Of a DNA stretch of 64,000 nucleotides, positions 51,373-60,628 are shown one piece after another. The position numbers were made by a program, and so were the translations under genes. The stretch is from NCBI RefSeq assembly GCF_000227115.2, contig NC_016480.1:1054001-1118000 (forward strand). The letters run 5' to 3'. The notes beneath the pieces are model-generated. The model saw only the letters and a program-made list of their open reading frames with translations, was not told the DNA's origin and ran no database searches. The DNA comes from Naumovozyma dairenensis CBS 421 (Eukaryota > Ascomycota > Saccharomycetes > Saccharomycetales > Saccharomycetaceae). Within the stretch, counting starts at the first letter, position 1. Every line of letters starts with the position of its first letter.

Positions 51373-52603
51373 TGTTTTTCTTGAAATTTGTAGTGAAGTG
51401 ATTGTAGAAGTGTAGTCAATATATTAATCCAACAAGAAGTTTGGATTGCAAGAAGCTTATTACAAAGACCTAATAGGTTTGAGATGGAAGCATGTCCGTC
51501 ATTGTTCAAGTGCCTTAGTTGATGATCTTTATTTCTTGTTCTACTTATATTTTATTATTGGAATATATGGTACATATATGTCGATTTGCTAAAAGGACAT
51601 TGATTTACAGACACACAATATTGTCGTAATGTACGGTAGATATGCCGAGGCAACAAGAGAAAGGAATATTTTCACGATGAGATATCATCGAGAAAATAAA
51701 ATATATAAGAGATATATAGATATATGTATACGTTATGTATAGTACTCTTTGGCAAATGCTAAAAGAGGACGACTGGTTATACCTTGAAAAAAGTGTTAGT
51801 AACATTGCAACACATATTTCTCCCAATTTAACTGATCCAAAGGACAGTTATGACTTATTTCCAACATTTATATAACCCTAACTTGTTAACTACTAAGTAT
51901 AGAAATATTAGACGGTGTAGGAGTTGCAGTTTATACAAGTATGTTCTTTTGGGCACACTCTGCTCCCCCTGTTATGGGTGAGAACAATGTATATTTATAC
52001 AAAACGTACATGGGAGAAAAGTTCCCGGCTTATATACTCATAAAATTAATAGCCCATCACATAGTGTTTTAGGAAAAGATGTATTATTCATCTTCAATTC
52101 CCCTAAAACCATCCAACAGAGCTATTGCCTATTCTATTAGAAATGGGTGAGCCCACCAAAATCTATCTGACATTTCACTGCCGTTTAATAAATTGTGATT
52201 TTTAATTATTCTATACTTTTTAAATATTATATATTCAACTGTAAGAATATTTGACTTCGGTTTCTTTTTTTACATTTGAAAAGTAAATAAAAAACCATAA
52301 TTAAGGAAAAATTCTTTTATTGACAGAGCTAAGGATTAGGACAAAAAAACAAAAGCTACTGTAGAGATTTGTGGTTTCTATTCAGCTTTAGCAGACCTCT
52401 CCACCATCAGTAGTGTGTGAGTGAACATACGTAGCCTGGATCAAACCTTCAACCACGGTGTGGAATATGTAGATAGACAAGGTAATAAGCTAGAAGATTA
52501 AAAAGTTCTTCCCATTATACGTGGATACAGAAGTATATATAAGCATACTAGAGCAAAGTATACATTGTTAAGTAACTGTCGAATAACCAATAAATACATT
52601 ATC
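51373..52603. other. Gene-free region beyond the tRNA
   Basis: About 1.2 kb with no convincing protein. A perfect Tbf1-type AACCCTAA occurs near 51873-51880 and a run of C (STRE-like CCCCCT) near 51964. AT-rich, possibly relic DNA. Confidence 0.45.
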
Positions 52604-52696
52604 ATGAATAGCAACACTGGCACTCAACACGACACTGAGAACTTTCAAGAAACGAACAGAGACTCCCTAGCCCTAGTTCTACATCAGCTCAGGTAG
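52604..52696 (+). CDS. Small candidate ORF (30 residues), unknown
   Basis: ATG to TAG frame of 30 residues (MNSNTGTQHDTENFQETNRD, then SLALVLHQLR). It resembles nothing I know. Its only support is a good TATA-type box TATATATAAG at 52534-52543 about 60 bases upstream and an A-rich, ATG-proximal context. It could be a real microprotein, the first exon of an unspliced gene (the frame ends in AGGTAGCT, which is not a standard yeast donor), or chance. Confidence 0.2.
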   Translation: MNSNTGTQHDTENFQETNRDSLALVLHQLR

Positions 52697-52981
52697 CTAT
52701 TCTCCCCACCCCCTCCTCTTTATGTGGGAAAAATGTAACTTAGATAATGCACAGCTATAGATTTGCAGAATATGTTCTCCTACATATAAAACTCTTCACA
52801 AGCATATCGCTTTGTCGGAAGCCAAAAAATATTGGTCTGGTTATTTTTCCAATATTTGCACATTCATTATGTTGATTATTTTAATATTTTTTACAATCTA
52901 GCATTAACCAGTAACGTTCTCTAAAGCCTTCTATTACCTTCAACTATTTTAAGAGTAGACTAGATAGGCTGATCACGTAAT

Positions 52982-53138
52982 ATTGGAACGATGATAGAAA
53001 TTGGTGTCATTCCATCACGTGATTGGAACATCAGGGCTGTAGAAGTATAATCTCGTAACCATTAGTTTCATAATTGGTCGCCGCCGCGTCGCTTGGGGAA
53101 ACCAAAAGTCAATTACTCATTAACTCGGCTCTGATTGG
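52982..53138. promoter_or_regulatory. CCAAT/Cbf1 cluster before the 53389 gene
   Basis: Five ATTGG boxes (reverse CCAAT, the Hap2/3/4/5 site) occur at 52982, 53000, 53022, 53073 and 53134, all in the same orientation. One overlaps a Cbf1 palindrome TCACGTGA at 53015-53022. This combination is typical of nuclear genes for respiratory-chain subunits. A TATAAAAG box follows at 53243-53250. Confidence 0.6.
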
Positions 53139-53167
53139 TGCAAAGGTACAGGTGTTAGCTTTTCAAC

Positions 53168-53185
53168 TTTCCGAAATCTCGGAAA
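53168..53185. promoter_or_regulatory. TTTCCGA-N4-TCGGAAA inverted repeat
   Basis: Perfect 7-base inverted repeat with a 4-base spacer. It contains CCG-N6-CGG, the everted half-site arrangement used by some Zn2Cys6 activators. It lies between the CCAAT cluster and the TATA box of the gene at 53389. Confidence 0.4.
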
Positions 53186-53388
53186 AATATCAGGGCTATT
53201 GTTTTGAATTGTAAAAATTTGCAGATCTAGTTCCTCGAAGAATATAAAAGCCCTCGACACTTACAGTCTTAACGTTTATTTAATTTTATAGAATATTCTT
53301 TCTTTAACTACTCCACTTTTAATGCAGAAAAAAAATCAACAAGAATCAACTATTTACCTATTTTTATTAAACCGTAAGCCATTAAAAA

Positions 53389-53595
53389 ATGTCCGCCGTA
53401 CCAAGATTGTTACTACAGAGAACTTTAAATACCTCCTCTCAGTCATCTAAATTTCTAGGAAATAAAAAAATTGCTACGGTTCAATTTGTTTATTTGGCAG
53501 CTGGTCTAACACTACCATTTGTCTTTTCTGCCACTCAGACTGCAAAACTCCCTGGTAATAAAAAGGGTAGTTCCCATCCAAGATACATCTTTTAA
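53389..53595 (+). CDS. Small mitochondrial membrane protein, probably respiratory
   Basis: Protein of 68 residues. The N-terminus (SAVPRLLLQRTLNTSSQSSKFLG) is basic and hydroxylated without acidic residues, like a mitochondrial presequence. One hydrophobic segment follows (TVQFVYLAAGLTLPFVFSA, about 30-48), then a basic tail. The layout, and the GLTLPF block, resemble the small single-span subunits of cytochrome c oxidase (the COX8/VIIc type), but sequence similarity is too weak to name it. The promoter, with five CCAAT boxes and a Cbf1 site, supports a respiratory role. I cannot match it to an S. cerevisiae gene at this locus. The start is chosen as the first ATG of the open frame in A-rich context (AAAAAATG). 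Confidence 0.75.
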   Translation: MSAVPRLLLQRTLNTSSQSSKFLGNKKIATVQFVYLAAGLTLPFVFSATQTAKLPGNKKGSSHPRYIF

Positions 53596-54143
53596 TTCCA
53601 CATCTTAAAAAAAATGCATTTTAAAGGGATGATCTCAAAAATAATCGCCAAACTAACATGAACTATGGAACAAGGCTTTTCTCTTTGTTTCCTTTTGACT
53701 TATCTCGTTCCCACTTATTTATTAAACACATTATTTATTCCGCTATTTATTTATTTATTTATTTATTAACTCACTTATTTATTAATGTATAGAAATCAAA
53801 TCAATACAAATTCAATTACAACATTATTTATTCTTATGTTTTTCTTTTCTACTTTCGTTTTTATAATAGACGTAATATGTTCCTAAATATTTACATCACT
53901 TTATGCAAATACAACAATTGTCATAGAAACCAAAAAAATTCTAGCATATGTGTTTCGAGAAGGGGAAATTACTGCATTCGGTAACTCGCGCTTTCCTTCA
54001 ACGCGTTTAGTAAAATCTGGCATAAGAAATTGCTTTTCGAGTGTAAGTTTGCTGCTAAAATGAGGTAGTTCAAAACATGGGATGATATTGTATGAAGACA
54101 GGAAACAATACTATATAATACATAATGCCAGAATCCATTCCTC
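53596..54143. other. Intergenic region before the DUF3605 gene
   Basis: 548 bases, no gene. It contains a (TTTA)n run around 53744-53766 and an MluI-box-like ACGCGT at 54001-54006. Confidence 0.5.
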
Positions 54144-54770
54144 ATGACGACTGACAAAAGTATTACTCACCCCATTACGTGGAAACAAGTTAACGACTAT
54201 GTTTCAAAAAACGAGCTTTATAATTTAAGGAGATCCCCAGAACAAACTTTGAAATATCATAAACATAGGGATTCACTGAAAGGAATTAATGTAACCGAGT
54301 TTATATTACAAAAGCTGCATTGGAATCTGGATGAATTAGAGAACTTGAACTCAATCAAATTCAAGACCGACGATGAAAAGACCAAAGCTTGTTTCTCTAA
54401 TAGTTCATTGTACCAAGTTACCTTGAATGATTTCCCATATTTTTTCGAACCGAATGTTGTTCATTTATTAGTTTGGTCTAAGATTAGAATACCAATGTAT
54501 AAAAATGATGAAACAGAGAAACATGAAGAAGTTGATCATATTCCAGAAGTAAATGGGACTATGAAAAATAACGTTGAGACATTTTTAGAAGGTATACTCA
54601 CTGATAAATACCATATTAGTAAAGATAACTATTGTTGGTTTATGAACTATACTAAATTACAAAGTATTAGAAGCATATCTCATTTACATGTTCTAATTAG
54701 ATTGGAGGATATTAAAGATGAGCATGATAAGAACGTCTTTGTGGAAAATTTAATGAACAATTTCAAATAA
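54144..54770 (+). CDS. DUF3605 / GIG1-type protein
   Basis: Protein of 208 residues of the family named after the N-acetylglucosamine-induced Gig1 of Candida albicans. Family blocks are visible throughout: ITWKQVNDYVSKNELYNLRRSPEQTLKYHKH near the start, FILQKLHWNL, LNDFPYFFEPNVVHLLVWSKI in the middle and WFMNYTKLQSIRSISHLHVLIR at the end. The HFHVL-like HLHVLIR and the VVH.VVW-like stretch are the family hallmarks. No membrane segment or signal peptide is present, so it is probably cytosolic. The biochemical function of the family is not established. It stands alone between a respiratory-type gene and a GPI-protein gene. Confidence 0.85.
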   Translation: MTTDKSITHPITWKQVNDYVSKNELYNLRRSPEQTLKYHKHRDSLKGINVTEFILQKLHWNLDELENLNSIKFKTDDEKTKACFSNSSLYQVTLNDFPYFFEPNVVHLLVWSKIRIPMYKNDETEKHEEVDHIPEVNGTMKNNVETFLEGILTDKYHISKDNYCWFMNYTKLQSIRSISHLHVLIRLEDIKDEHDKNVFVENLMNNFK

Positions 54771-54990
54771 CCTTAACGAGAGAACTTCGATTAATGGCCT
54801 ATACATTTTTTAAGAGGACAATCAATAAAAACACGAAAAACAAATAATGGTGTAAAAAACACAAATATTGAAATAAAGTCCGTATATACAGAAATACTCT
54901 ATATTATTTTTTTCTAATTTTTTTTACAAAAGTGCTTTGTGATAATTTTTCCTCTGTCCCATATCATATCAAACAATTATCTGCTTCGGT

Positions 54991-55875
54991 TTAAATAAAT
55001 GCAAACATCAACAAACTAAAGACGGTAAATAAGGAGACGCCCTTTTGCATGGCTGCAGAATCAGACACCATTATCGAAACAGATGATGCATTTGGCATAA
55101 CATTAGAAGAGTTACCCGCTTGAACTTGCCCATCACAGATTTGAACAACATTTGAATCTTTCTTAACGTGACCGAATAAGACATGTTCATTAGTAACATT
55201 ATCTTCTCTTCTATATTGGAATTTATCATTATTTATCCCGTTTGATGTCTTATTCCTATCAGTTAATAATGTATTATTCCAATTAACGATATCCTCAAAG
55301 GATATTTTTTCTTCCCTTTTCTCCAACTTCTCTTCATCCAAAACTGCCTTCAAAGAGAACATTTGCGTATCAATAATAGTACCATCAGTAACAGGGGCAA
55401 TGGTGAAATCAGGTAAATTTGAAACGATAGTCCAAAAATTTGAACCGTTAAAACTTAAAATACCATCTTGGGTGATATTAAATCCCTTCAAAGTTTCTTC
55501 AAATGAAGTAATATTACTCACGTCGGATAGTAAGACCCCTTCTTCTTGTTCTGTTAGTAATGCACCATCTGAAGATAATTTGAAAATAGATGGGCTTGTG
55601 GAAGCAGTTTTATTGAATAAATCAATGATGAATTTGACACTCTTATCATCTTCTGTTGGAATAGTTCTTAATGGCAAAGGGCCGTTTAGAACTGAGTTTG
55701 TTACATTTAAAGATTTTTGTAAAGAAGCAATAGAATCTTGATCAAATTCTAAGTGGAAAGGCTTATAATCGGCATTTGGAAGGGAATTAGAGCTGATAGT
55801 AGAATTTAAAGCTTGAGCAATAGATCCTGTTGGAATAACGGAAAGAAAGGCGATAGTGGCAAAGACAGATTTCAT
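54991..55875 (-). CDS. Secreted GPI-anchored protein (ANS1-like position)
   Basis: Protein of 294 residues with a signal peptide (about 1-20, KSVFATIAFLSVIPTGSIAQA) and a C-terminal hydrophobic tail (VSLFTVFSLLMFAFI) preceded by small residues, which is the GPI-anchor pattern. The lumenal part has many N-x-S/T sites and no recognisable catalytic domain. Two Kex2-type sites occur (EKREEK near 187 and YRRED near 223). S. cerevisiae has a GPI protein, ANS1 (YHR126C, about 160 residues), at the matching place on the same strand, so orthology is likely by position; the sequence is not conserved enough to be sure. It is probably a cell-wall mannoprotein. Confidence 0.75.
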   Translation of the reverse strand: MKSVFATIAFLSVIPTGSIAQALNSTISSNSLPNADYKPFHLEFDQDSIASLQKSLNVTNSVLNGPLPLRTIPTEDDKSVKFIIDLFNKTASTSPSIFKLSSDGALLTEQEEGVLLSDVSNITSFEETLKGFNITQDGILSFNGSNFWTIVSNLPDFTIAPVTDGTIIDTQMFSLKAVLDEEKLEKREEKISFEDIVNWNNTLLTDRNKTSNGINNDKFQYRREDNVTNEHVLFGHVKKDSNVVQICDGQVQAGNSSNVMPNASSVSIMVSDSAAMQKGVSLFTVFSLLMFAFI

Positions 55876-56972
55876 TTCTTTTTTTTAATTTCTATGTGTC
55901 AATATGGGTCCTCTTATTTTGATGTGATATCTACCTAGTTGAGGAAAAACAAATATACAAAACAAGAAATGAACTATCCCACGCCTTTTTATACTCCTTA
56001 CTTTACCTAACGGAGAATGAAAGTGAAAAAAGAACGGATCATTCTATGTTACTCGAGTATCAAGAAGTCTTTTCTTTTTAGTCTTCTCTGCGAAGATCCT
56101 CGTTCTTCTTGGCAAAATATGCATACGTAATCCAGGACAGTGAAATTTTTCCCCCATCCAAACAGAAATATCTATTGTTAAAAAGCTTCAATATAGAAAA
56201 GCAATGTTACTTTCTTTTCTTTTTCTTTTCAGTGAGAATGTTCCCGCCAACTTATCAAAGAATGTTCCAAGGTGTGGCTAGACCATATTAGGGGTTGGGT
56301 AGGGTTGGGTGGAGTTTTGAATTACACGGTGTAATGCTGTGAACAATAGCGCGCATATTCCATGACACTCTTTAGTCAGGCATTTTCATTGAGCAGTGGC
56401 ATTTTCTTACCAGTCTGAAGCAAACAGGCAATCAATCAATCAATCAATTGCTCAAGATCTGCTGAAAAGAAATAATTTTTTTTCAACACTATTCTGTTTC
56501 TGTAAGGGCGTAGGATGTATTCTCTATGGTTAAGACCTCATACATACTATCGTAGTATAATTCTAGGATCCCTGTTAATACCCCTATCGTCGTTCTAAAA
56601 CTGACTCTTCTGGTGTCTGATAATCTATCTTGTAATCTTGTCTATCTGATAGGCTCTGTATCAGCAATTTATTGAAAAAATCAAAGTTGGGCGGCTAAAT
56701 TTGTTATGGAATTCCCCTTTTAGAAAACAACGAAAATGCGGGTAACAGACATCTTTCAATTTTGAAAAGCAAAATTTCAATATGGAAAAATTAAAGACAA
56801 GTGGTCATCGTGGCATTTTTAAAAAAAGTGATATTAGGTTGGTACGTAAAGTGATTACTTCCCTTTTTCTACTTGTTTCTTTTCATAATAGTATCATTCA
56901 TTTTCTCTACAGTGTTAGATTGAGAAGAGGAGATCAAAAAACCCAATTGTTGTGAAAAAATCGTATTTTAGT
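55876..56972. other. Gene-free divergent region before YHR127W gene
   Basis: About 1.1 kb between divergent genes. It holds a G-rich tract at 56291-56312, a (AATC)n run near 56432-56449, and a URS1-like GGGCGGCTA at 56689-56697. A splice-acceptor-like TTTTCTTTTCAG at 56221-56232 precedes a 17-residue frame, but no matching donor or branch point was found. No gene is called. Confidence 0.5.
56291..56312 (+). promoter_or_regulatory. G-quadruplex / telomere-like G tract
   Basis: Four G runs of 4, 3, 3 and 3 with two-base loops (TT, TA, TT) meet the standard G-quadruplex pattern on the plus strand. The sequence contains TTAGGG and TAGGGTT, which resemble Tbf1 sites and telomere repeats. It lies 416 bases after the GPI gene start and 660 bases before the YHR127W start. 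Confidence 0.6.
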
Positions 56973-57866
56973 ATGGCTCGTAAGGTCTCTCAAAGTAAGA
57001 AAGGGTCAAGAAATGGTAAGAATAGAGGTTCTTTAAAAAACCGCATTGTGACGGTTCAAAGAATGGGTTCTGCTGGCGGGAACAACAACGACGATGAGTG
57101 GTCTACTTCATGGGGATCTGGACCAATGTCTACAACAAAATCAAATGAAAAGGAAGGTTATAAAGTCGTAAATGGGAGATTGGTCTCAGAAAATGATGTT
57201 GGTTTATTATTAAGGGAAGCAGGTGTGACTGCTGAAGAAAGAAGATCAAAAAAGCAACAAAAGANNNNNNNNNNNNNNNNNNNNCATTAATAAAAATAAA
57301 TGAATCAAACGAAAGAAAACAACCACCTAGAAATAAGAGTAAGGAACGATAACCGTAATAAGAGTAATAACAGCAACAGTTATAGAGACAGTAATGATAG
57401 CGATGATGATCTTCGAGTCTTATCTACAAATGTGATTCAAAAAAGACAACCAAGAAGAATCATTACAAGGAAAAGTGCATTTTCTAATAATAATGATGGT
57501 GCTAAACAGGGAACTGCAATGGTAGACTTAACAACTGATATAGAGCATGGTTATGACAGTAATAATAACTTGGTTATTTCAACAAACACAAATGCAGCAG
57601 ATAGAGTCTTGGTTCTTTATAACTTGACACTTGGTGTCAACGCGGGAAACTTAAAAGCTGTCTTACAAAGATTGTCAAATGTTAAGATAGCACATGTTAG
57701 AGTCAAAGATTTACCTTCTGGTTCAGCAACTGCGAATGTATGGTTACTACATCCTACGATGGAAGAACTAGAAAGAGTTAGGAAAATTTTCCACGGCGCA
57801 TTAGTTGATGGTAGAACCATTCAAGTTCTAATCGCATCGTCTTCAGCTAAATCTTTCTCTTATTAG
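56973..57866 (+). CDS. YHR127W-like nuclear RNA-binding protein, broken by a gap
   Basis: Two halves of one gene separated by a 20-base gap at 57265-57284. The first part (ATG 56973, MARKVSQSKKGSRNGKNRGS) is basic and ends in EEERRSKKQQK just before the gap. The second part, from about 57300, is Asn/Ser-rich and ends with an RRM-like domain (RVLVLYNLTLGVNAGNLKAVLQRL, IAHVRVKDLPSGSATANVWLLHP). S. cerevisiae YHR127W, a 243-residue nuclear protein, lies at this place before FUR1. After the gap, the frame of the RRM has stop codons at 57288-57299, while another frame is open from 57287 to 57349 and reads as a basic, Pro/Arg-rich segment. So a base is probably missing or added near 57300-57350 as well. 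Confidence 0.7.
57265..57284. other. Assembly gap (20 N) inside the YHR127W gene
   Basis: Twenty undetermined bases, a typical placeholder length, so the real size and reading frame across the join are unknown. Confidence 0.95.
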
Positions 57867-58118
57867 AGAAGTTACCTTTTTTTAGTAACAATTCAAAATA
57901 ATAATGAAACCTATTTCTTTCCCGCGTCATTTCAAAGCGGTATAGGTTTCATTAGCTATTCAAAGCATACCTATATCTATCTAATATCCTTCCTACTAAT
58001 AGGGTAAACTCAGTCGCAAGCAGTGTAAAATAAAATATATAAAGTACACTATGTATTATAGTTTCTGATATAATGGAATGAAAAATTTCTTTATTGCCCT
58101 ATATGGCATTAAAAAATA

Positions 58119-58835
58119 TCATATTTCATCATCACTTTGTTCAAAATCAGAAAATGGCGTATATTGCTTACCAGATTCGACGTGAATAGGTTTAATAAAC
58201 CCACCGTAGTTATCCTTTGTCGGACCAAAATATACTTTACCGCTAAATGATCCATTATTTTTACCTAATGGTTCGTCAAATTCTATTCCACACCAAATGT
58301 CTTCCTTATTGATATCAGGTATTTTGCCAATAAATCGTAACCATCCTCTTCTTTCTGGTTGATCAGGTGTCTTTACAGAGCATCTTTCATTCAATTTCAA
58401 TGTCTCGATTTTGGCATCTCTCAATGCTCGTTCTTTCTTCAACCTGCCAACATATTCCGGATTAAATCTACCATACTTATTTTCTCTCTTCCATTGAAGA
58501 GCAGTATCACTTCTTCTCTTATAGTCATCTTCAGATAATTTGAATTCCACATCATCGGTCGTTTTATTTTTCAATTGATTCGTTATCGATTCACTATTTG
58601 TATCTTCAACAATAATTGTGTCAAAAGTACCATCCAATATAAGACAGTCTGATGTAGCTAATGGACGGTCGATAGTTTCAACATCTTTGATACCATTATT
58701 AAGATGTAATTTCATTTCATTGGGTTCAATTCCTGTAATTTGATATATTTTATGACATAGGTCACCTAATTTGATATCTGTAGGAAAGTCTTTAACAGCA
58801 GAACATAATTCAGAATTGATTTGGATTTGCATCAT
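58119..58835 (-). CDS. ALF1: Tubulin-folding cofactor B (Alf1)
   Basis: Protein of 238 residues (S. cerevisiae Alf1 254) that binds alpha-tubulin during folding. A ubiquitin-like domain fills about the first 85 residues (ELCSAVKDFPTDIKLGDLCHKIYQITGIEPNEMKLHL). The CAP-Gly domain is at about 150-222 and contains IWCGIEFDEPLGKNNGSFSGKVYFGPTKDNYGGFIKP. The last residues, QSDDEI, resemble the C-terminal EDDEI-type tail that binds Pac2. Two start codons lie together (58835 and 58832). In S. cerevisiae, ALF1 (YNL148C) diverges from LSM7 (YNL147W), as here. Both come from the sister track of the YHR genes on either side. Confidence 0.9.
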   Translation of the reverse strand: MMQIQINSELCSAVKDFPTDIKLGDLCHKIYQITGIEPNEMKLHLNNGIKDVETIDRPLATSDCLILDGTFDTIIVEDTNSESITNQLKNKTTDDVEFKLSEDDYKRRSDTALQWKRENKYGRFNPEYVGRLKKERALRDAKIETLKLNERCSVKTPDQPERRGWLRFIGKIPDINKEDIWCGIEFDEPLGKNNGSFSGKVYFGPTKDNYGGFIKPIHVESGKQYTPFSDFEQSDDEI

Positions 58836-59179
58836 TAATATTTTCGGTGGGGCGCATATAGAATTCTATCTAACTCTAATCTACTTTATATAAGTAGGCG
58901 TTAAACAATCCATTCATCTCATCTCATCTTGAATCTTTTAAATATTTACTCTTGTTAATTTTCCCACAGTGTCGTTTTCCAAATTTCCAAATTTTTCAAC
59001 TTCCATCAAAACGTGAAATTTTCAGAAGTTGACGTTATGGAAATCCTATATGGGAAATACATAGACATGGATGAATATCAATTGAAGTTCAGAAGGTATC
59101 AGACAATAGCCCTTTTCACAAAAAGGTTTCTACGATTAACATAAAACCAAGAAATACAGCAAATTAGAAAAACATAACA
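58836..59179. other. Divergent promoter region ALF1-LSM7
   Basis: 344 bases between the divergent starts of ALF1 and LSM7. No gene; contains several A/T-rich tracts including TTGAAATTTTC-type elements but no motif I would stand behind. Confidence 0.45.
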
Positions 59180-59681
59180 ATGAGTGAAACGGTATGTCTT
59201 AGTTCATTTAACATATATATATATCCGGATATACAGAGCTATATATTTGGTTCTTCCTCCTCAATACACGACTTCAGCATACTAACAACAACATAACGTC
59301 CACTATTGGAACGCCCTTTTTAATTAGACAAAAGCCCAACATCAACAGCAGCAACCATCCCAGCAACAGCAAAGAAAGAAATTTGAAGGCCCAAAGAGAG
59401 ATGCCATTGTGGATTTGTCCAAATATAAGGATTCTAAAGTCAGAGTGAAGTTAATGGGAGGTAAAATAGTTACTGGTATACTAAAGGGTTATGATCAATT
59501 GATGAATTTAGTCCTTGATGAAACTATTGATTATTTAAAGAATCCAGATGATGAAATTGGGACCGCCAGCTTGAAAAATAAATCTAGATCCTTAGGTTTG
59601 ACTGTTGTCAGAGGTCCATTACTGGTTTCTTTGAGTCCCATAGACGGTTCTGAAGTCATATATATGCAAAATAATGATTAA
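59180..59681 (+). CDS. LSM7: Lsm7 (mRNA decay and U6 snRNP), one intron
   Basis: Protein of 121 residues from two exons, 59180-59191 (ATG AGT GAA ACG) and 59328-59681. Lsm7 belongs to the Lsm1-7 ring in cytoplasmic mRNA decapping and to the Lsm2-8 ring on U6 snRNA. After a Gln/His-rich start (KAQHQQQQPSQQQQRKKFEG), the Sm fold shows DLSKYKDSKVRVKLMGGKIVTG and YDQLMNLVLDE (Sm1), then LGLTVVRGPLLVSL (Sm2). An in-frame ATG at 59409 would drop the Gln-rich segment that S. cerevisiae Lsm7 also has; the spliced model is therefore preferred. The S. cerevisiae gene has an intron at the same place. Confidence 0.93.
59192..59327 (+). other. LSM7 intron
   Basis: 136 bases with donor GTATGT at 59192, branch point TACTAAC at 59280-59286 and acceptor TTAG ending at 59327. 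Splicing occurs between codons after the fourth residue, so the frame is preserved. Confidence 0.92.
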
Positions 59682-60628
59682 CTAACGAATGATAACAGGT
59701 TCATAGGTCTAGCCGTGTAACATAGCATTTAATAAAACCAGTGAGAGTATATAATAATTGGAGTATTTAATTAAATCCATACAATATATAGAGTACAAAA
59801 GGACTCAATAAAGTTTTTCAACTCCTATTTGAAATTGAAAAAATTACCAATATTACAAGGTCTGAATTAGAAAGGTGAGTAATATCCTATGGAAAGCCAG
59901 TTAATATAGTTAAAATTGTGATACAACTCATTTATATTTAATATTATCATGATAATACCGTTTGGTCTACTTAAGTTCTCAGGTTAGGATCTGAGAAGCG
60001 TTAGACCTAAACTATTCCAAATAAGACCTGTTCTATCTTGATACCCTAAAAAACGGGTAATAGGCTTGAAGTCCACTCTTTGTTACGTAGAGTTTAACTC
60101 TGTTCTTGACAATAGTTCGAGGACCGAAAACCCTGTTTTAATTTTTTCCCGTTGAAATTTCATTTAATAAAAGAATGCTCCCTGTCAAGCGTATGTACAA
60201 ACAAGCGAGGGAGACACTTAACGGAAACTTCCACGACAGATTAGCACTGCGGCTTTGTGCGGACATGAATATAATAGAGAAAAGTCCAAGCTCATCGACC
60301 TGGAAAAAAAAACTGAAAATTTTTTAATCAAAATGTTTAACTAACTTTTGATCTGGATCCAATCAGTATATAAAATAAAACCATTTTAAAAGGTATCCTT
60401 TAATTTCTTGATTATTTCCTTTGAAAACCATTCTTGAAATCTTGAGCTTTTTCTTGCTACCTTTTTTCTTTTGTATCTTTATTAACCCGTTTTATTCTTT
60501 CTATCCCACCTAAAATAAAAGAAAAAATAAAACCACTTGGAAATTCCAAACTTCTAATACAAAAGACATAAAAAACATATATTCTTTTCTTATCTTAGTC
60601 ACTTTTCTAATCATTAAACTTATAAAAA
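59682..60628. other. Intergenic region LSM7-FUR1
   Basis: 947 bases without a protein gene. It has a paired Tbf1/Reb1 motif at 60043-60060, and T-rich DNA before FUR1. A non-coding RNA is possible but none is recognised. Confidence 0.5.
60043..60060. promoter_or_regulatory. Tbf1-type and Reb1-type sites in tandem
   Basis: ACCCTAA (60043-60049) matches the Tbf1 motif and CGGGTAA (60054-60060) matches Reb1, separated by four bases and arranged as an inverted repeat TACCC...GGGTA. These factors commonly set promoters or insulate neighbours in yeast. Confidence 0.45.

Noticed and set aside
53014..53185. ATCACGTG (CDEI-like) followed by TTTCCGAAA (CDEIII-like core), a possible point centromere
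   Set aside because: The 140 bases between them are not AT-rich; they contain CCAAT boxes and a GCCGCCGCG stretch. The bases around TTTCCGAAA also fit the consensus poorly. The sites are better explained as promoter elements.
56109..56291. Frame ending in a 17-residue segment after a pyrimidine tract and CAG, resembling a second exon
   Set aside because: No yeast donor (GTATGT type) or TACTAAC branch point was found upstream, and the frame before the tract is not protein-like.
59409..59681. Starting LSM7 at the internal ATG 59409
   Set aside because: A perfect intron upstream extends the protein with a Gln-rich, KKFEG-containing segment that is shared with the S. cerevisiae protein.
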